Shown here: one piece after another, positions 1 through 11,718 of the stretch
Layout: every line of letters starts with the position of its first letter
Numbering within the stretch: position 1 is the stretch's first letter
NCBI GenBank assembly: GCA_034698045.1
Contig: JAQGAU010000002.1
Span: 31,829-95,828, forward strand
DNA from: Paramacrobiotus richtersi
Taxonomy: Eukaryota; Tardigrada; Eutardigrada; Parachela; Macrobiotidae
Length of the DNA: 64,000 nucleotides
Reading direction: 5' to 3'
The notes under the pieces: model-generated
Told to the model about the DNA's origin: nothing
Database searches by the model: none
What the model saw: the letters and a program-made list of their open reading frames with translations, nothing else
Position numbers and translations under genes: made by a program

Positions 1-374
1 CCTGTTTTAAGTCGCATGTTACGATAACCGTCCGAATAGTTTGTTTTTTTAAGGTATATGTCCGGCAGTTAACAGCAATAGTGCAGACTATACTGTAGGT
101 GCTTCGGTATCTTAGGGGAAAAACAACATCCGGTTGGCACCTTAGGGCTCATTCATAAACTGCACAAAAGAAAATAAATCACCGGGTAGGATGCGCGCAT
201 ACAACTTACAACGTAAAGTCATGCAGATGCTCGTAGTCGTTTTCTGCTGTTGACAAACGCGCATTCGTTACTCTGCTTAAAACTTCTTGATGCGACATCT
301 TGGGCCATCTCATTCTAATTATAACAAAGTCGTTGTCGGTATACCAGAACGAGATGGGCACGGCGTTATACAGA

Positions 375-559
375 TGTAATGTCGGCATGAATATTTATTA
401 CTAAAATATTCTACCGGCTTCTAGCTAAGGACAAACGATACTGAAGTACAAATCCAGGCAACAGACAAATACTACAAATGATCAGTTGCTACGCGCATTA
501 CAGTTCTGTCAGTATTCCGCTAATACACGAGATAACCAGAGGTCATCTAATACATCACA
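375..559 (-). repeat. 3' LTR of element 1
   Basis: A 185-bp repeat with TG/CA ends. It is the 3' LTR because gag runs on the minus strand and the polypurine tract lies immediately to its right, at about 560-575. Confidence 0.9.
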
Positions 560-598
560 ATCCCTCCCCTTCTTATAAAAGAATGTGAAACCCATTCT

Positions 599-1399
599 TT
601 AGAAGACGTCCGTCGGTTCTCTGTCCACAAGGACGTACTTGTTTCTTTTGGAGCACATCCGGGCAATGTGGCCTGTTTCTCCACAATCGTGGCAATCCTT
701 GTCCTTGAAGAAACACTCGCGAGCCGAATGGTTTCGCTTGCCACATCGGAAACATTCCTCTCTTTCGGTGCTGTGCTGTTTCCGCTCCCGCTTGTCCTTC
801 TTTCCTGGGCCTTTTCGGACCTTCTTTACCTCATTCTCGGATGCCGGTTCGATTCCAAGTTCCTTTCTTTTCATTTCGGAATCTTTGGCGTCGGTGAGTG
901 CTTCATTCAGATTCTTTAAATCTTTAAGACTCAGTACTCTCTTGGTGACATCGTTATTCATACCCATGACGAAAACAGCCACCAGGTTCTTTTCCACTTC
1001 GATGTCCGGAAAGTCGCAGTGTTCGACCTTGTCCCTCAGTTCACAGGCAAACTGGACCAGCGTTTCGTCCGGTTTCTGCTTTGTACTGAAGAACTTAACT
1101 CTCTGGGCGATCCAGAACGTTGGCTCTTGATAGGCCGCGTCCAGCTTTTCATAGAGCTCTTTTACTGGAACGTCCATCGGCTCCTTCGGCTTGCACATTT
1201 TGCACAGCAGTTCAAAGGGCTTGGAGGTCAACGAATCCAATAGAAATGATGATTGCATCGTGTCCGGAACTTTCGTAAGGAAGAGATGATCCTTTAATCG
1301 TTTCTTCCAGTATGTCCACTCCATACTCTCAGGGTCAAACTGCGTTATTCGTAGCAACTGTGATTCCCCATTTGTTCCACTCGATCTGGTCGTCGACAT
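599..1399 (-). CDS. Retroelement Gag with two CCHC zinc knuckles
   Basis: An intact 266-codon frame. Residues about 15-165 are a helical, charged region consistent with a Ty3/Gypsy-type capsid, although I cannot name the exact family. A basic linker at 180-205 (KKVRKGPGKKDKRERK) precedes two zinc knuckles of form C-x2-C-x4-H-x4-C, at residues 216-229 (CFRCGKRNHSAREC) and 236-249 (CHDCGETGHIARMC). Known Gags of this kind assemble particles and bind RNA through the knuckles. The frame starts about 80 bp inside the 5' LTR and ends about 40 bp before the 3' LTR, so it is the sole product of the element. There are no internal stops, which fits its young LTRs. Any replication would depend on enzymes from elsewhere. 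Confidence 0.88.
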   Translation of the reverse strand: MSTTRSSGTNGESQLLRITQFDPESMEWTYWKKRLKDHLFLTKVPDTMQSSFLLDSLTSKPFELLCKMCKPKEPMDVPVKELYEKLDAAYQEPTFWIAQRVKFFSTKQKPDETLVQFACELRDKVEHCDFPDIEVEKNLVAVFVMGMNNDVTKRVLSLKDLKNLNEALTDAKDSEMKRKELGIEPASENEVKKVRKGPGKKDKRERKQHSTEREECFRCGKRNHSARECFFKDKDCHDCGETGHIARMCSKRNKYVLVDREPTDVF

Positions 1400-1477
1400 G
1401 TCCAGATAAACAAAGACTATCCACTAGCAAATAACTTTAGACTTTCCCCTCACTTTGAGTTCGTGCCTTCACGCCAA

Positions 1478-1662
1478 TGTAATGTCGGCATGAATATTTA
1501 TTACTAAAATATTCTACCGGCTTCTAGCTAAGGACAAACGATGCTGAAGTACAAATCCAGGCAACAGACAAATACTACAAATGACCAGTTGCTACGCGCA
1601 TTACAGTTCTGTCAGTATTCCGCTAATACACGAGATAACCAGAGGTCATCTAATACATCACA
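1478..1662 (-). repeat. 5' LTR of element 1
   Basis: Nearly identical partner of 375-559, followed by the target duplication ACAGA at 1663-1667. Transcription of gag would start in this copy. Confidence 0.9.
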
Positions 1663-1749
1663 ACAGACCTACCCATAATAGTAGGCTTCATGATCAGGAT
1701 TGTTTGGCTGATCATGTTGATTATTTGAAAGTCTGCTTATTGCGGTGTG

Positions 1750-1779
1750 TGACGTCAGCGTGCGCTGTGGCCAATCAGC
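1750..1779. promoter_or_regulatory. CRE plus CCAAT box, possible promoter
   Basis: A perfect palindromic CRE (TGACGTCA, 1750-1757) lies 13 bp before a CCAAT box in the context GGCCAATCAGC (1769-1779). The pair is typical of CREB/ATF- and NF-Y-bound promoters. It sits about 90 bp outside the right edge of LTR element 1. I see no convincing first exon on either side, so the controlled gene is unknown. Confidence 0.35.
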
Positions 1780-1823
1780 GAAACAATCAGAATAATCCGT
1801 CACGCCCCACAATCAACACAATC

Positions 1824-1847
1824 AATACTAGCTCGCGAGCTAGTATT
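1824..1847. repeat. 24-bp perfect palindrome
   Basis: A perfect inverted repeat with no spacer, centred on GCTCGCGAGC. It lies 50 bp downstream of the CCAAT box. It could be a dimeric protein-binding site or a small cruciform. Confidence 0.7.
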
Positions 1848-2369
1848 CGATTATAATTAGAACTGACTTTTACGCTAAGAACAGCACAGAACCCACAGTT
1901 TTCGACCAGTTTCACATTTCTTGAAGTATCCAACGCATTTTCGATTTCACTGGATTTTTCTCCTTTGGTTGGCAAAGTACGGCCCACTTTGTCAACAATC
2001 AACTAGTCCTTTTCAGAATAATCGTATGGTGTAACTGACTAATATATTATTACAAGAAACACCTTCGGCTATCGCCTCAGGGTTTCTTGAGATCCGTGTT
2101 CAGAATTGATTCGAAAAATTATACTGCATGTGCATCTCTTCGTTAAAACAAATTTTCGGTCTGATCTGTCTTTACGAATACTCGCATAAACTAAACATCC
2201 CATTTCGTTTTCAGCAATTTTTAGTGAACCTGCATGGCTATAGCTATTTGTTTATTTCTGCTCGACTCCTAAAGCCTTCGTAAATTTTCTAAGGCTCCAA
2301 ATGCAGTTATTTAAGGTCACTCAAACACTTTTGCCAAGCGTAATCAAGTGAGCAGTATCAACTGTCCAG

Positions 2370-2630
2370 CTTTGCGGGAGCCTAGTAAACTTTCGTTTTT
2401 ACCAGGATACTTCTGCTGGAGCCCAGCAAACAGTCGGCTTGAGCCGGGCAAATTTGCAAGTAGAATCCGAATATTTACAGGGCTCCGGCTAAGATTGTTG
2501 GGATGAAACTAATCATATATAACCCCGGGTAAAGTGCCCGGTTGAAACCGACTATTTACCGGGGTCCAACAAAAGTTTCCAGCTGGGACTCAGTATTTAC
2601 TGGTCTCCAGCAAAAATGGCCGGATGAGCA
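2370..2630. repeat. Degenerate tandem repeat (about 75-bp unit)
   Basis: Three to four diverged copies of a unit containing TATTTACCGGGGTCCAGCAA, as in taccaggatact...gcccagcaaa, tttacagggctccggct, tttaccggggtccaacaaa and tttactggtctccagcaaa. No coding frame is conserved. Confidence 0.6.
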
Positions 2631-2639
2631 TTAAACTGA

Positions 2640-5130
2640 TATTCATCCGGACGTTTGTGGTAAGGGCCATAAAATTCTGGGCTGATTCATTTTATTTATC
2701 GCGTTCTGGGAAAACTATCTCGTCATTTGATGCTAAAGATGTTACAGATATAACTTGTTATCAATTTGGTAAGGAAAAAACGGCCGAAAGAAACAGATTT
2801 TCTGCTGAGCTTCGGCAAAAAGTCTTCGGATACCTGTACCTCTACTTTTAGATGGTGCTGCTAGAGGAATCTCGGGGGAAGCATGCACAGGGTGGACAGG
2901 TCTTATGCCGGACTGCATTTTCCTAGTTCAGACGCATTTTCCGGTCAGAAACGGTTTTTCGCATTGATCGACGAGCTGAGGGCAAACATGCTATTTCGTT
3001 TTCGGAGTATTCGCTATTTTCTGAGCTCGCAGATTTGTTTGAACATTGTTTTTGGCCATTTGTTAGTGGCGAAAATGAGATAAGAAGTTTACCTTTGCAC
3101 GAATACGGTGTTTTTAGTACTCACAATAACTGATCTTGCTAAGCTCTGACTTCAACGATCTCTCGGTTTGGTCGACGGCTGTGAACATGTCGTTAAACAT
3201 TCCATTCCGTACTTTTAACTGGATTTTTTTTGGTAATTGAATTCTTTGGTTCCGCTCAAGAATTGTTTGCTGAAGTTATTGAACGTTTTGTAGATTTTTT
3301 GGTTTGGGCGAGCATAATTATTTTGTTTTGTTCGTCGAGCAGTCGACATCGAGCATTTTGTCCGTTCGAAAGTGGAGATGCTGATTTCCGTTTAGGCATT
3401 TTTTTATACCGGTGTAACCATAATATAACCATTAATATTTTGTGTTGTTGTTAGACAGTAAAGTGATTAATGTACTTTTCTCAGCAACAATTTCAAGGTG
3501 ACCTTGAAATTTTGACTTTAAATTGAACTGGCGGCATGCCGGTAATAATTTTTTTGTTAAAATGTCATGTGACTTAGTTTTGCGATGCGGTGAGTCCAAT
3601 GGTGTTATCTGTTTTTGGGTTTGTGTAGTGGTTATTCAGATTTTGATGTTACGGGACGGCCGCGCGTAATATAGATCTAAATCAAGATATGTGGCAATAT
3701 TGCAGCATTGTGTAGTTAGTTCTTACTACGATCCCGTCTTCTAGAGAACTGAGATAGAGATTTATTTCGTCCGGCATTGTTGGGTATTGCTTTTTGCACA
3801 CAGCTGGAATATTCGCAATAATGCGGTGCACCAAAAGGGTCACTAATGCGCGAACGAGCTCACTACATGGCCATGTCATAAATAGCCGGCGCCCTGTGGC
3901 TGTTTGGACAATCAACCGGGTAGGGAACGCTAGGTACCCCTAGGGGGGTGGGGGCTCTATGCATTGAACAGCTGTCCACATTGAACGGTTTTTGTTTGGT
4001 TAAAGGAGCAGTGTTCAAAGTGCAAAGGTTGTTTTATTTATAGTCAGTAATAAACTTCCCACGCTACTTTTATAGAGCCTCGTGTGCCTCTACGGCTCTA
4101 CCATTGTTCGATTAGCACTGGCCAGACCAGAGGCCAGAGGGTTTGTTTTATCCTTTATCTGTCGAGATCCTTGAAACTTTTGGTGCGGCCGTCGTCGAGT
4201 TGAATCAGTTCATGGGAAGGAAGATTCGAAGACTGACAGGGGATCGCGAGCCTCGCTCGACCTCTTTTATTAAAAGTCGTTTTAGATTAGCTGTTGTTAA
4301 AGGCAATTCTGCCGCTGTTCTGGGCACTTTGCCGTCTGTTTCTCGTACTAATCGTGGTGGTGATGCTGGGTGTTTTTATGACGTTTGACTTTTTACCTTG
4401 TGTCTCTTTATGTGCCTGCATGTGCGCTTGTCTTTTGTGTCGGTGGCTTTTGCCCGATAAAGCATTCACTGGCCAGACACTAACAAAGAATAACAACATG
4501 GTAATAATGGAGATACATGAAACGGTCAAGAACGAAAAGGCTGATAACAACTGCACGATATTAATGTCAATGCTCGTTCACAAGACTGGGAAGGAACGCA
4601 CAAGGTGTGGAAGCTTAAAAAGAGGTTTCTAATTTCTAGTCGAAATGATCAGGAAGCGCATCAGAGCTACTGACTACAGTCGTAGTCTTTCTGTGCCTTA
4701 GGGACTTCGATCAAAAGGAACCTTCAGCTCAGCTTTGTGTTTCAACGCAACTGAAAGTCTACAGTCTGTAGTCTTTGCGTCTAGTGACATTCGTGCGAAT
4801 GTACTTAAATGTTTCATGGCAGCAAGGAAAAATACCAATGCCGGTAATATTAGTCTATGCAGCCGGAAACGACAACTTGCTTGGGTTCTGTCATTGTCCA
4901 TTGTACCAAGAGGTTACGCAACATACGACACATCGAATATTATGAGCCGTCATTAGGCTAACAAATCTAATTTGTCCTCATAAGCTAAACAAGAACAGCG
5001 CTCAGTTGCCAAAAGGCGATCACTGGTAAAATGTTTCACAGAGTGGTAGCCGCGTCAGTAGGGAATGGCCCGTGTCCCGCTGGCAGTGGATTGATACATA
5101 TATAAAAATAGCAATCCTCAAACAATTGCT
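2640..5130. other. No gene recognised
   Basis: Short frames only, none with a recognisable domain. Part of it (2890-3200) resembles 6160-6460; see the separate entry. A G-run (ctaggggggtggggg) occurs at about 3940-3956. Confidence 0.5.
2890..3200. repeat. Degenerate repeat, copy 1 (partner 6160-6460)
   Basis: Shares ordered blocks with 6160-6460: gtttttcg(c/g)..ttgatcg(a/g)cg followed by gatttgtttga...ttgt.. .ggcgaaaa(t/c)gagat. A further tttggtcgacggctg block lies at about 3167, and a ttgatcagcggttgcg block at about 6757. No coding function is evident. Confidence 0.4.
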
Positions 5131-5138
5131 TCATGGGT

Positions 5139-5725
5139 TCAGGCAGATCGAGCCCCTTGCTGCTCGAAGTTTCCCATCAACAGCTTATGCCCCTTCTCAT
5201 GATCCAGGTATTCGCTCAGTTCCGCACACGGCCTCACTTGGTTTCTCTTGGTTTCTATATGATCCCTCATCCCCTTCACCACCCTCTCGATCGGCCATAG
5301 AATCCACAAAATACCACAGACTATTGCCATCCTTGGCGAAAGCCACATGCTTGCTGGTTTTGATACAAACGACTGCAAACAATTCCATTTTGACCCGCAT
5401 TTCGGGCAATGGAGTAAGGGTTATTGCAATTTCATAGGGATTGTGCTTAGGGATGCGCTGATACTGATGGCGCTTGGCGGAGCATTTCTTGCAAAAGACC
5501 ATCGTGCTCAATCCCGAGCGAGTATCATCGTCTGGTTTCATGCATGATTGCATCCGTAGCACTCCTTACATTCCACTGTCGCTCGCTTTTTCTGACAAAA
5601 GGAGCACTGCCGCGGATAGCCAACAATCGCGTCGGTAATGTCCAAAATCGCAGTGGGGAGATATATCGGTACATTTTATATTCGGCTCCAGAGCGCGGGG
5701 CTTGCAAAAGCAGACACTTCGGCAC
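5139..5725 (-). pseudogene. CYLD-type deubiquitinase remnant, frameshifted
   Basis: Three minus-strand frames, read in order, resemble the C-terminal part of a CYLD ubiquitin-specific protease. The first piece holds ITDAIVGYPRQCSFC followed by ATVECKECY, a zinc-binding C-x2-C insert. The second continues FCKKCSAKRHQYQR, NPYEIAITLTPLPE and FAVVCIKTSKHVAFAKDG, then WYFVDSMADREGG, which is the catalytic histidine region (KHVAF for the usual HY[VS]xF). The third begins after a shift near 5290 and reads VRPCAELSEYLDHEKG, then stops early where the terminal CYLD helix should be. Each join needs a frame change, and the catalytic Cys box was not found. Family identity is recognised from motifs; inactivity is inferred from the frame breaks. 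It could be an unspliced gene with tiny introns, but no good splice sites are evident. Confidence 0.62.
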
Positions 5726-6159
5726 CTGTGCAAAATAATGAAAATCTGGCGCTGCTTTTCACAGGGAATAAAGAAAATTATGAGAATCCATCCGAAGACC
5801 TAATGTCTGGGTCTAGGCTAGTTTAAAACGATTGTGACCGGCAAAACGGTTCGAAGGGCGAAATTTCGTTCCGCAGAATTTTGGACAGCCAGACACTTGT
5901 TTTTCCCATCCTTTCGGGGACGCGCAGCTGAAGATCGTCCGGACGCATTGCCAAGAGCCAAATTCTCGGCTAACTCATTCAATTCATCGCGTTCTGGTCA
6001 CCAGATGACCATCATTATCTGGATAATATTGGTCATATTCGGTGGCAAAGGTGTACGGATGAATCGTGTTATCAAATGGGTCTGGGAAAACATTCCTGGA
6101 CGATACGGACTTTGCCAATCTAAGACTCTTGTAGGGAAAATTCTTCTGGTGGTAACAGG

Positions 6160-6460
6160 TGGTCATCTTTTCGCTCTTTGTACGATTTTAAGGTCAAAAA
6201 GAGTTTTTCGGTTTGATCGGCGGCTGCGAATGCGATCGAGGTCAGATCTTCTATTCAGCTTCAGTTTATTTTACTCGTTCATTGTTTTGTGGGCATTGGT
6301 CACTGATTTGTTTGATTACTGCCTTGGCGTTTTGTTGCTGGCGAAAACGAGATGTGAATTGTTTTCTTAAGTTTTTAGTACCTATTTGACCACCTAGCTC
6401 ATCTCTGCCTTGAAATCTTCTTTCGGTTTGATCGGCGGTTGCGTAGCTTTCGCTTGCGAA
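6160..6460. repeat. Degenerate repeat, copy 2 (partner 2890-3200)
   Basis: Contains ttcggtttgatcggcgg twice (about 6208 and 6424) and matches 2890-3200 in block order. The open frame across 5834-6370 on the plus strand has no domain and is probably chance. Confidence 0.4.
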
Positions 6461-6469
6461 CACCTGGTA

Positions 6470-8430
6470 CTGGTAATTGGTGAGACTCAACTTTCCTGAA
6501 TGGCTGCTGTTTTAAGCACCAAAATATAATCGTCAAAATATTCGCGATGCAGTTTCGCTTATGAAAAATAGTAATTTTGCAAAGATATAACGACACCGAT
6601 CTCTGAATTTTGATAGTTCACTTATTTGCGTTTGAAGTTTTATTGCAATCAGTATTCGGCTTTTTTTGTGTGCAGGTGACCTCGAGAGATACAAATTAAT
6701 TTAGGGTTTGCTTTTGCTCAGTGCGTTATTTCCGCGGTATATTTATAAGAGTCTTTGAGTTGATCAGCGGTTGCGTAATTTTGTTTAAACCTTTACTTCC
6801 CGGATAAGCCAATGATCTTTCGAGTCGCGGTAAAAGTGCCTAGCTGAACTTTGGAGAGTTTGGTGTGAACGTTCGACGCCGAAGCAACTAAATGATTTCG
6901 TGTTGCTTGCTGTCAAACGCTTAGTATTGAAAACAGTATACCGTAAATAAGATATTGGATGTTATTAGTCGTTCTGTTTCAGGTCAAAGTTTCGGTACGG
7001 AAGGAATATATGCCGTTTTTAAACTACTTGTTGTTCCGATTTGTTCGGCTGCAGGTTGGGTGTTCGGTATCGAAGCAAATTATTCCGTTCTAATTTTTCC
7101 TGTTTATTTGTTCAGCTTAATCTTGAGCATTGGATACTGAAGGAAGTGCTGCCGTACCATTCCTTTCGTTTGGTTCGCAAAATATTCTGAAAGTAAATAC
7201 TTCTGTTGTATTCTGTTCACGGTAAAAGCTTAATACTTGAGACAATTTCCTCGTTTAACATGTATTTTAGCACCATTTTAACACGAAACGTTTGATACTG
7301 AGGCAAATATAATCCCGTATATAACATTTGGCTTGTGGTCAGACATTTGGTGCAGTAGCAAAATGTCACGTTTTTTGTAAGTACTATTATTGTTTCGTTT
7401 TGAAACTTTGTTGTAGATTTTATTCTAATTATGCGATAAAAACAATCTTACAGCTTTTTCAGGCACTCGCGATGATCTTCATATCGTGTCAATCGTATGG
7501 TTTGTTATCTTCCATTCTGTACGGTAATTCTTTCTGTCCTGTAATGACTGAACGACTGTACTATAACATTCTGTACTGGTACAAAATGTCATTTGGTTTA
7601 TATTGCACTTTTGGCCTTTTCCCGATATTTTCTTAGCAACAGATACCGAAATTGTACGAATATTGTGATAATAATGTTGCGGTTTTTGCCGGTAAAGAGC
7701 AAAAAAGTGATAATTGTTTGCGGCTGAAACGCTAGGAACTTTCAAGAAAATTAAATACCATGTGCAACCGTTTTGCGGTACGGGCTATCCGAAAATAGTA
7801 CCTGAATGTATTGGGTTATTGCTGTTCGGTTGCTTTTGTGGTCCCGGGACTGCTCCCGGTATTATGATCAATTCTATGATATATATTATTATTATATTCC
7901 TCTATCATATACCGATCTGAAGTTAGATAGCGGGTACGTCATGATAATATGCAGACCGAAGATTAAACTCTGCTCATATTTCTTATCAAGTACAGCAAGA
8001 TGTTATTCCTATCCACACGACCATGTATAACGAGTCCTATTTGTTTTCACCGCGCCGCTTCGCTGCATCATGTGTTGCATTCGTAAAGGTTACTGCTGTG
8101 GCTGCTTCTGGCTATGCAAACATCACTAGTTCATTTCCGAATATTAGTTTGTTGTGTTCCGATTTAAGCGGAACATTGCAGTACTTCGAGAAACACTGTC
8201 AATACCGCTCGAAACGGAAAATCATACAAGTGTAAATGTTATAAGGACCATTCACAACAACTGCACGCACATGTGCTATCTGAAGGAATCAGCATCTTAG
8301 ACGACATGAGCATCGCGTTAAAAGCATCTCCATTCCTACTGTTGGAAGGACTTACCGGGTCGCTTAAAGGCCCAAATGGTTTCCTCGAAATTTAGATATT
8401 TCAAGGACACGGGCGTAGTAAACAACCGTA
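6470..8430. other. No gene recognised
   Basis: AT-rich sequence with loose repeats of a ttcggtac(t/g)gaagcaaat-like word between 6975 and 7330. No coding signature was seen on either strand. Confidence 0.5.
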
Positions 8431-8439
8431 GCCGCCAGG

Positions 8440-9560
8440 TTGTGACTACGGCGTTTGCGGATTATTATTCGCAAGCAATAGTACGTGATCTTGGTACCGG
8501 TGAGTTATATTGATACGAATCAAGCCATGAAAACCACATATTTTGATTGTTTCGTTCAATGTACGCGTGGTACCTACATAAACGTCTCTACCAATGCCAG
8601 TGGTTATTATTGTCCTGCAACTGTGGATAAGGTTACAGCATTCGTGTACAGTTTTTCCTGTTTTCCGCACAGCTTGCACAGCCTTTGTGCTTATGCAGCA
8701 TATTGCGCACTTCAGAACGACTGTTGGCATTCTGCTTTTAGTGTTGGCTACTGCAGTGGTATGTTAGTGTTGGCTACTGCAGTGGTATAATAATAATAAC
8801 AATAACACTAGCTTTACTGGGTAGTGGCCGGTACTTTTCACCATTGTGTTGGTTGCAATCTAAACAACCAGGAGCTAGTTTTGGTTCGTATGCGAGTTTC
8901 TACAATTCGTCGTATGTATTCCTTATTCACTGTCTCATTTGAGTTGATGCTGCGACAAATACAAACACTGCTAACTGTTTGGGTAAGTCATACGATACGA
9001 TCGGATACATGTAGAAGCGTTCAAGCGTAGAAAATGCAAGATCATACGAATGCTTTCGAAACATACCTACCATAGCCCACTTACACAGATGGCTCGGCGC
9101 TGGTATTTGCGTACTGCTTACGAGACGTGTTCGTTGGTTACGTAGCAACGCTGAGAAGAAAGCAGAGTTCATCGAGTGTTAAGCTACAGATCGAACTGAT
9201 TATGGTATACAGCTTTCATCAAACGGAATCACACAACAAATGTGTCGTCCATGATATAAGCTATTCTCAGGGTGCAAACTGCGCAGCGACAGCACTCCTA
9301 GTCATGCGAATGGTTACTGATGTTTTGAATCCATTTACAAATTGACGAATTGACCTAATCATATTATTTGAAACTGGCATAACTGACCGTTTAGTCGTAT
9401 AGTCTTTTTTATCACTGTCCCCTTCAAGCGACTAAATATCGATCATTTATGCATATCAGTTGGAATTGTGAGCAACGTTGTTTCAACTGCAAAAGATGAC
9501 ACCTTACAAAGGTTCTTTGATTCGTTTGACTAAATCCATCCGGCAGCGAGGTAAGTATAC
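8440..9560. repeat. Dispersed paralogous block, copy a
   Basis: Holds two conserved segments in a fixed order. Segment A (about 8650-8740), read on the minus strand, gives TVVLKCAICCISTKAVQAVR. Segment B (about 9130-9160) contains GTTGGTTACGTAGCAACG. Downstream, 9460-9500 matches copies b and c (ttgtgagcaacgttgtttc). A possible first exon starts at ATG 9495 (MTPYKGSLIRLTKSIRQR) and ends at a consensus donor, AG|GTAAGTA, near 9549. Whether this is a gene family's 5' region or an old transposon is unresolved. Confidence 0.5.
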
Positions 9561-9569
9561 TTGCATGCA

Positions 9570-10860
9570 GCGATTAACAACCGTGCTAAGTACGCTCATC
9601 TACGAACCTTTATAACCGTAATTCGAAAGTAATAAATGTCACAGAAGGTCATCATGAATGCCACAGAAGGCATCGTTCCCGTAGAGAGAAACGCTTCTGC
9701 GTAGCTTCATTTAACAATTGAACTGGTGAGACCGAGGTTAGTTCCCCGCGCGTAAGTCCATGGTTAGCGAGAGTACGATACGTCGCCCACTGATCCCTAA
9801 CGATATAAGTACGGGGCGCAACGTGTTACAGCAGCAGAACGGCTTCTGACTTTCGTTCGACAGGCACGGTAAAAGCCCTCTTTTGGCTCATGCATATGCA
9901 AATGTTGAGTTAGTGAGGAAGGTTTTGCGATAATAATTGCGATAGAAATGGTAATTTTCATAAATCATAATCATCTTTCCAGAACCACCGATCAAATGGG
10001 CCCAAAATTTCGTGTTGTACTTTAACGAAGCATATGTTGCTTAGACACGCAAGCCACCGGGAGCATAGGTGCGCTTAACGAGTGATGACCTTTTGCCTTA
10101 GTGTACTGAGGGACAAAAAATACATCAAAACGAAGTGCTTTACGAATCTGATAATCAAAAACCTCGTGGTGCATTTTGGCTGTAGCCTGTAGACATCAAA
10201 AAGAAATAACAGTTTGAAGAATGGGCCAAAGTATGCTGATGTACTCCAAGATAAAGCATTCAAACCGCTCAACCATATGCGGAGTGGTATTCATGAACAA
10301 TGAAGAAACATTGTTCCTTTCCATCGTCAGGAATAAGTTCCTTATTTCCTTAAATAAGGCAATACCGGGTTTCGAAGCATTACCTTCTGCTCGGCGTATG
10401 TCTGAATGACCTCCCCGTACATCTAAAGTGGTAAAATGATCCAGCATTTGTCTCATAAATGACAGTTCAAGTTTACGCTTGCTTTGGTTCCTTTCTCAAA
10501 CTGCTCCGATCTACCGGGCTATCACTCCGCAGAGTAGAACCAAAGAACCACGGATGCCGCTCGCTCTACGGTACCGCTTCGTGTTCCCCGTTGGCTTCGC
10601 TTATATTCGGTGGCCGGGATTCGGTTTTTACTAACACTTCCAGTGTCACATGTTTTTTCAGGCGTCGGGTAAAAAGACGTCAACTGACGGTAAGCGTGCT
10701 GTTTCCCGAGGATGTGATTCATGAGTAGCGGCATGCAAAAACCTTCGAGTTTAATCGAATATTCACCGCATGTCATTTTTCGTTCCTGGTTAGTCTGCTA
10801 GCACTCGAACTTCTGTCTGGGGAGTTGTGAAGCAGCGGGTTCTGGAAAAACTAATCCATA
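9570..10860. other. No gene recognised
   Basis: Only short overlapping frames on both strands with no recognisable motif. Confidence 0.45.
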
Positions 10861-11179
10861 CGTTTTTATACCAAAATTTGCGAGTTGTTCATGACTTCGT
10901 GTACATAGAAAAGACGAGGTGTTATTGCGGCACGTAAATGACCGGAAATCACTGGATCAGTTTCTGATGGTTCCAGATAGGTATGCCTCGTTCGAATGGA
11001 AAAAAACTTATTGGTGAGTAATTTGTGTTGTGGCCTTCTCAACGATGCCTGCCTGCAAATATGAGGGGAACAATTTGGCTCATCGCCAGTGGACCGCGAT
11101 CTGTCCAAGGACTTCGGGATACTCCTCTCTAAAGCAGTCAGACACCTACCTCCAGACTCGAATCTTCACCTGGCTTGTT

Positions 11180-11560
11180 GTACAGAGCGAGGCGCTCCCC
11201 GTTGCAGCGCTTGATATCTGCTTCGCTGGTTGCGCTCAACCGAAGGTATCACAAACGCTCCTTGTTCATTAAGGTTCTCCAGTTGACATCCTTGCTCGAT
11301 TCAACACACGAATATACCCGGTCCGACATATACAACCATTCCAGGTTTCTGGATATGTATTGTTGGCTTTGTGCCGTATCTTCTCTATAACTCGGGAGTC
11401 GGCTTGATGTCCAGATTAAGGCGCTCCGCGTCGCAGCGCTTGATACATGCTGCGGTGGACGCATGCGCTCAACCGAAGGTGTAGCAAACGGCCTATTTGC
11501 ATTAAGGCTGCCCAGCTGTCGTCCTTGCTCGATTCAACACACCGCAAAAGCGTTCCGTTG
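11180..11560 (-). pseudogene. Decayed EGF-like exon duplicates
   Basis: Segments 11190-11325 and 11421-11550 are diverged copies of each other (ggcgctcc..cgcagcgcttgata.., caaccgaaggt, ccttgctcgattcaacaca). Segment 11318-11400 is a close copy of 11764-11860, the intact EGF-like exon pair. On the minus strand, 11318-11400 still reads TWNGCICRTGYIRV after a CAG acceptor, but the preceding exon has lost its donor (TTATAG instead of GTATGG) and its cysteines. Confidence 0.5.
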
Positions 11561-11718
11561 TTCTGTTCATGATCTGCATTCGATTTTCGGCTAGACTATA
11601 GTAAACTGCAAGCAAATTTCTTCTGCTCACTTTTCGGCCGAGTCATTTGGCCCAGATAGCAAACCCGGTGGTACAAGGCTCACGTTGTGTCAAACATCAA
11701 CATCCAGGCATCGCTTAC

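Larger units (their letters stand above)
375..1662 (-). mobile_element. Complete gag-only LTR retroelement (element 1)
   Basis: Two 185-bp direct repeats (375-559 and 1478-1662) begin TG and end CA, as LTRs do, and differ at only two positions that I can see. The element is flanked by an exact 5-bp duplication, ACAGA, at 370-374 and 1663-1667. Read on the minus strand, a primer-binding-like TGGCGTGAAGG lies just inside the 5' LTR. A polypurine tract (AAGAAGGGGAGGGAT) lies just before the 3' LTR. The only coding sequence is a gag frame; no protease, reverse transcriptase or integrase fits in the 918 internal bases. The layout matches non-autonomous terminal-repeat elements that keep gag (TR-GAG type, described in plants). 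LTR near-identity implies recent insertion. Confidence 0.93.

Noticed and set aside
4294-4632. 112-codon plus frame with a leucine/valine-rich start as a secreted protein
   Set aside because: No conserved motif, cysteine spacing or splice site; equally open on the opposite strand.
5834-6370. 178-codon plus-strand frame as a membrane protein
   Set aside because: It crosses degenerate repeats shared with 2890-3200, and hydrophobicity comes from T-rich DNA.
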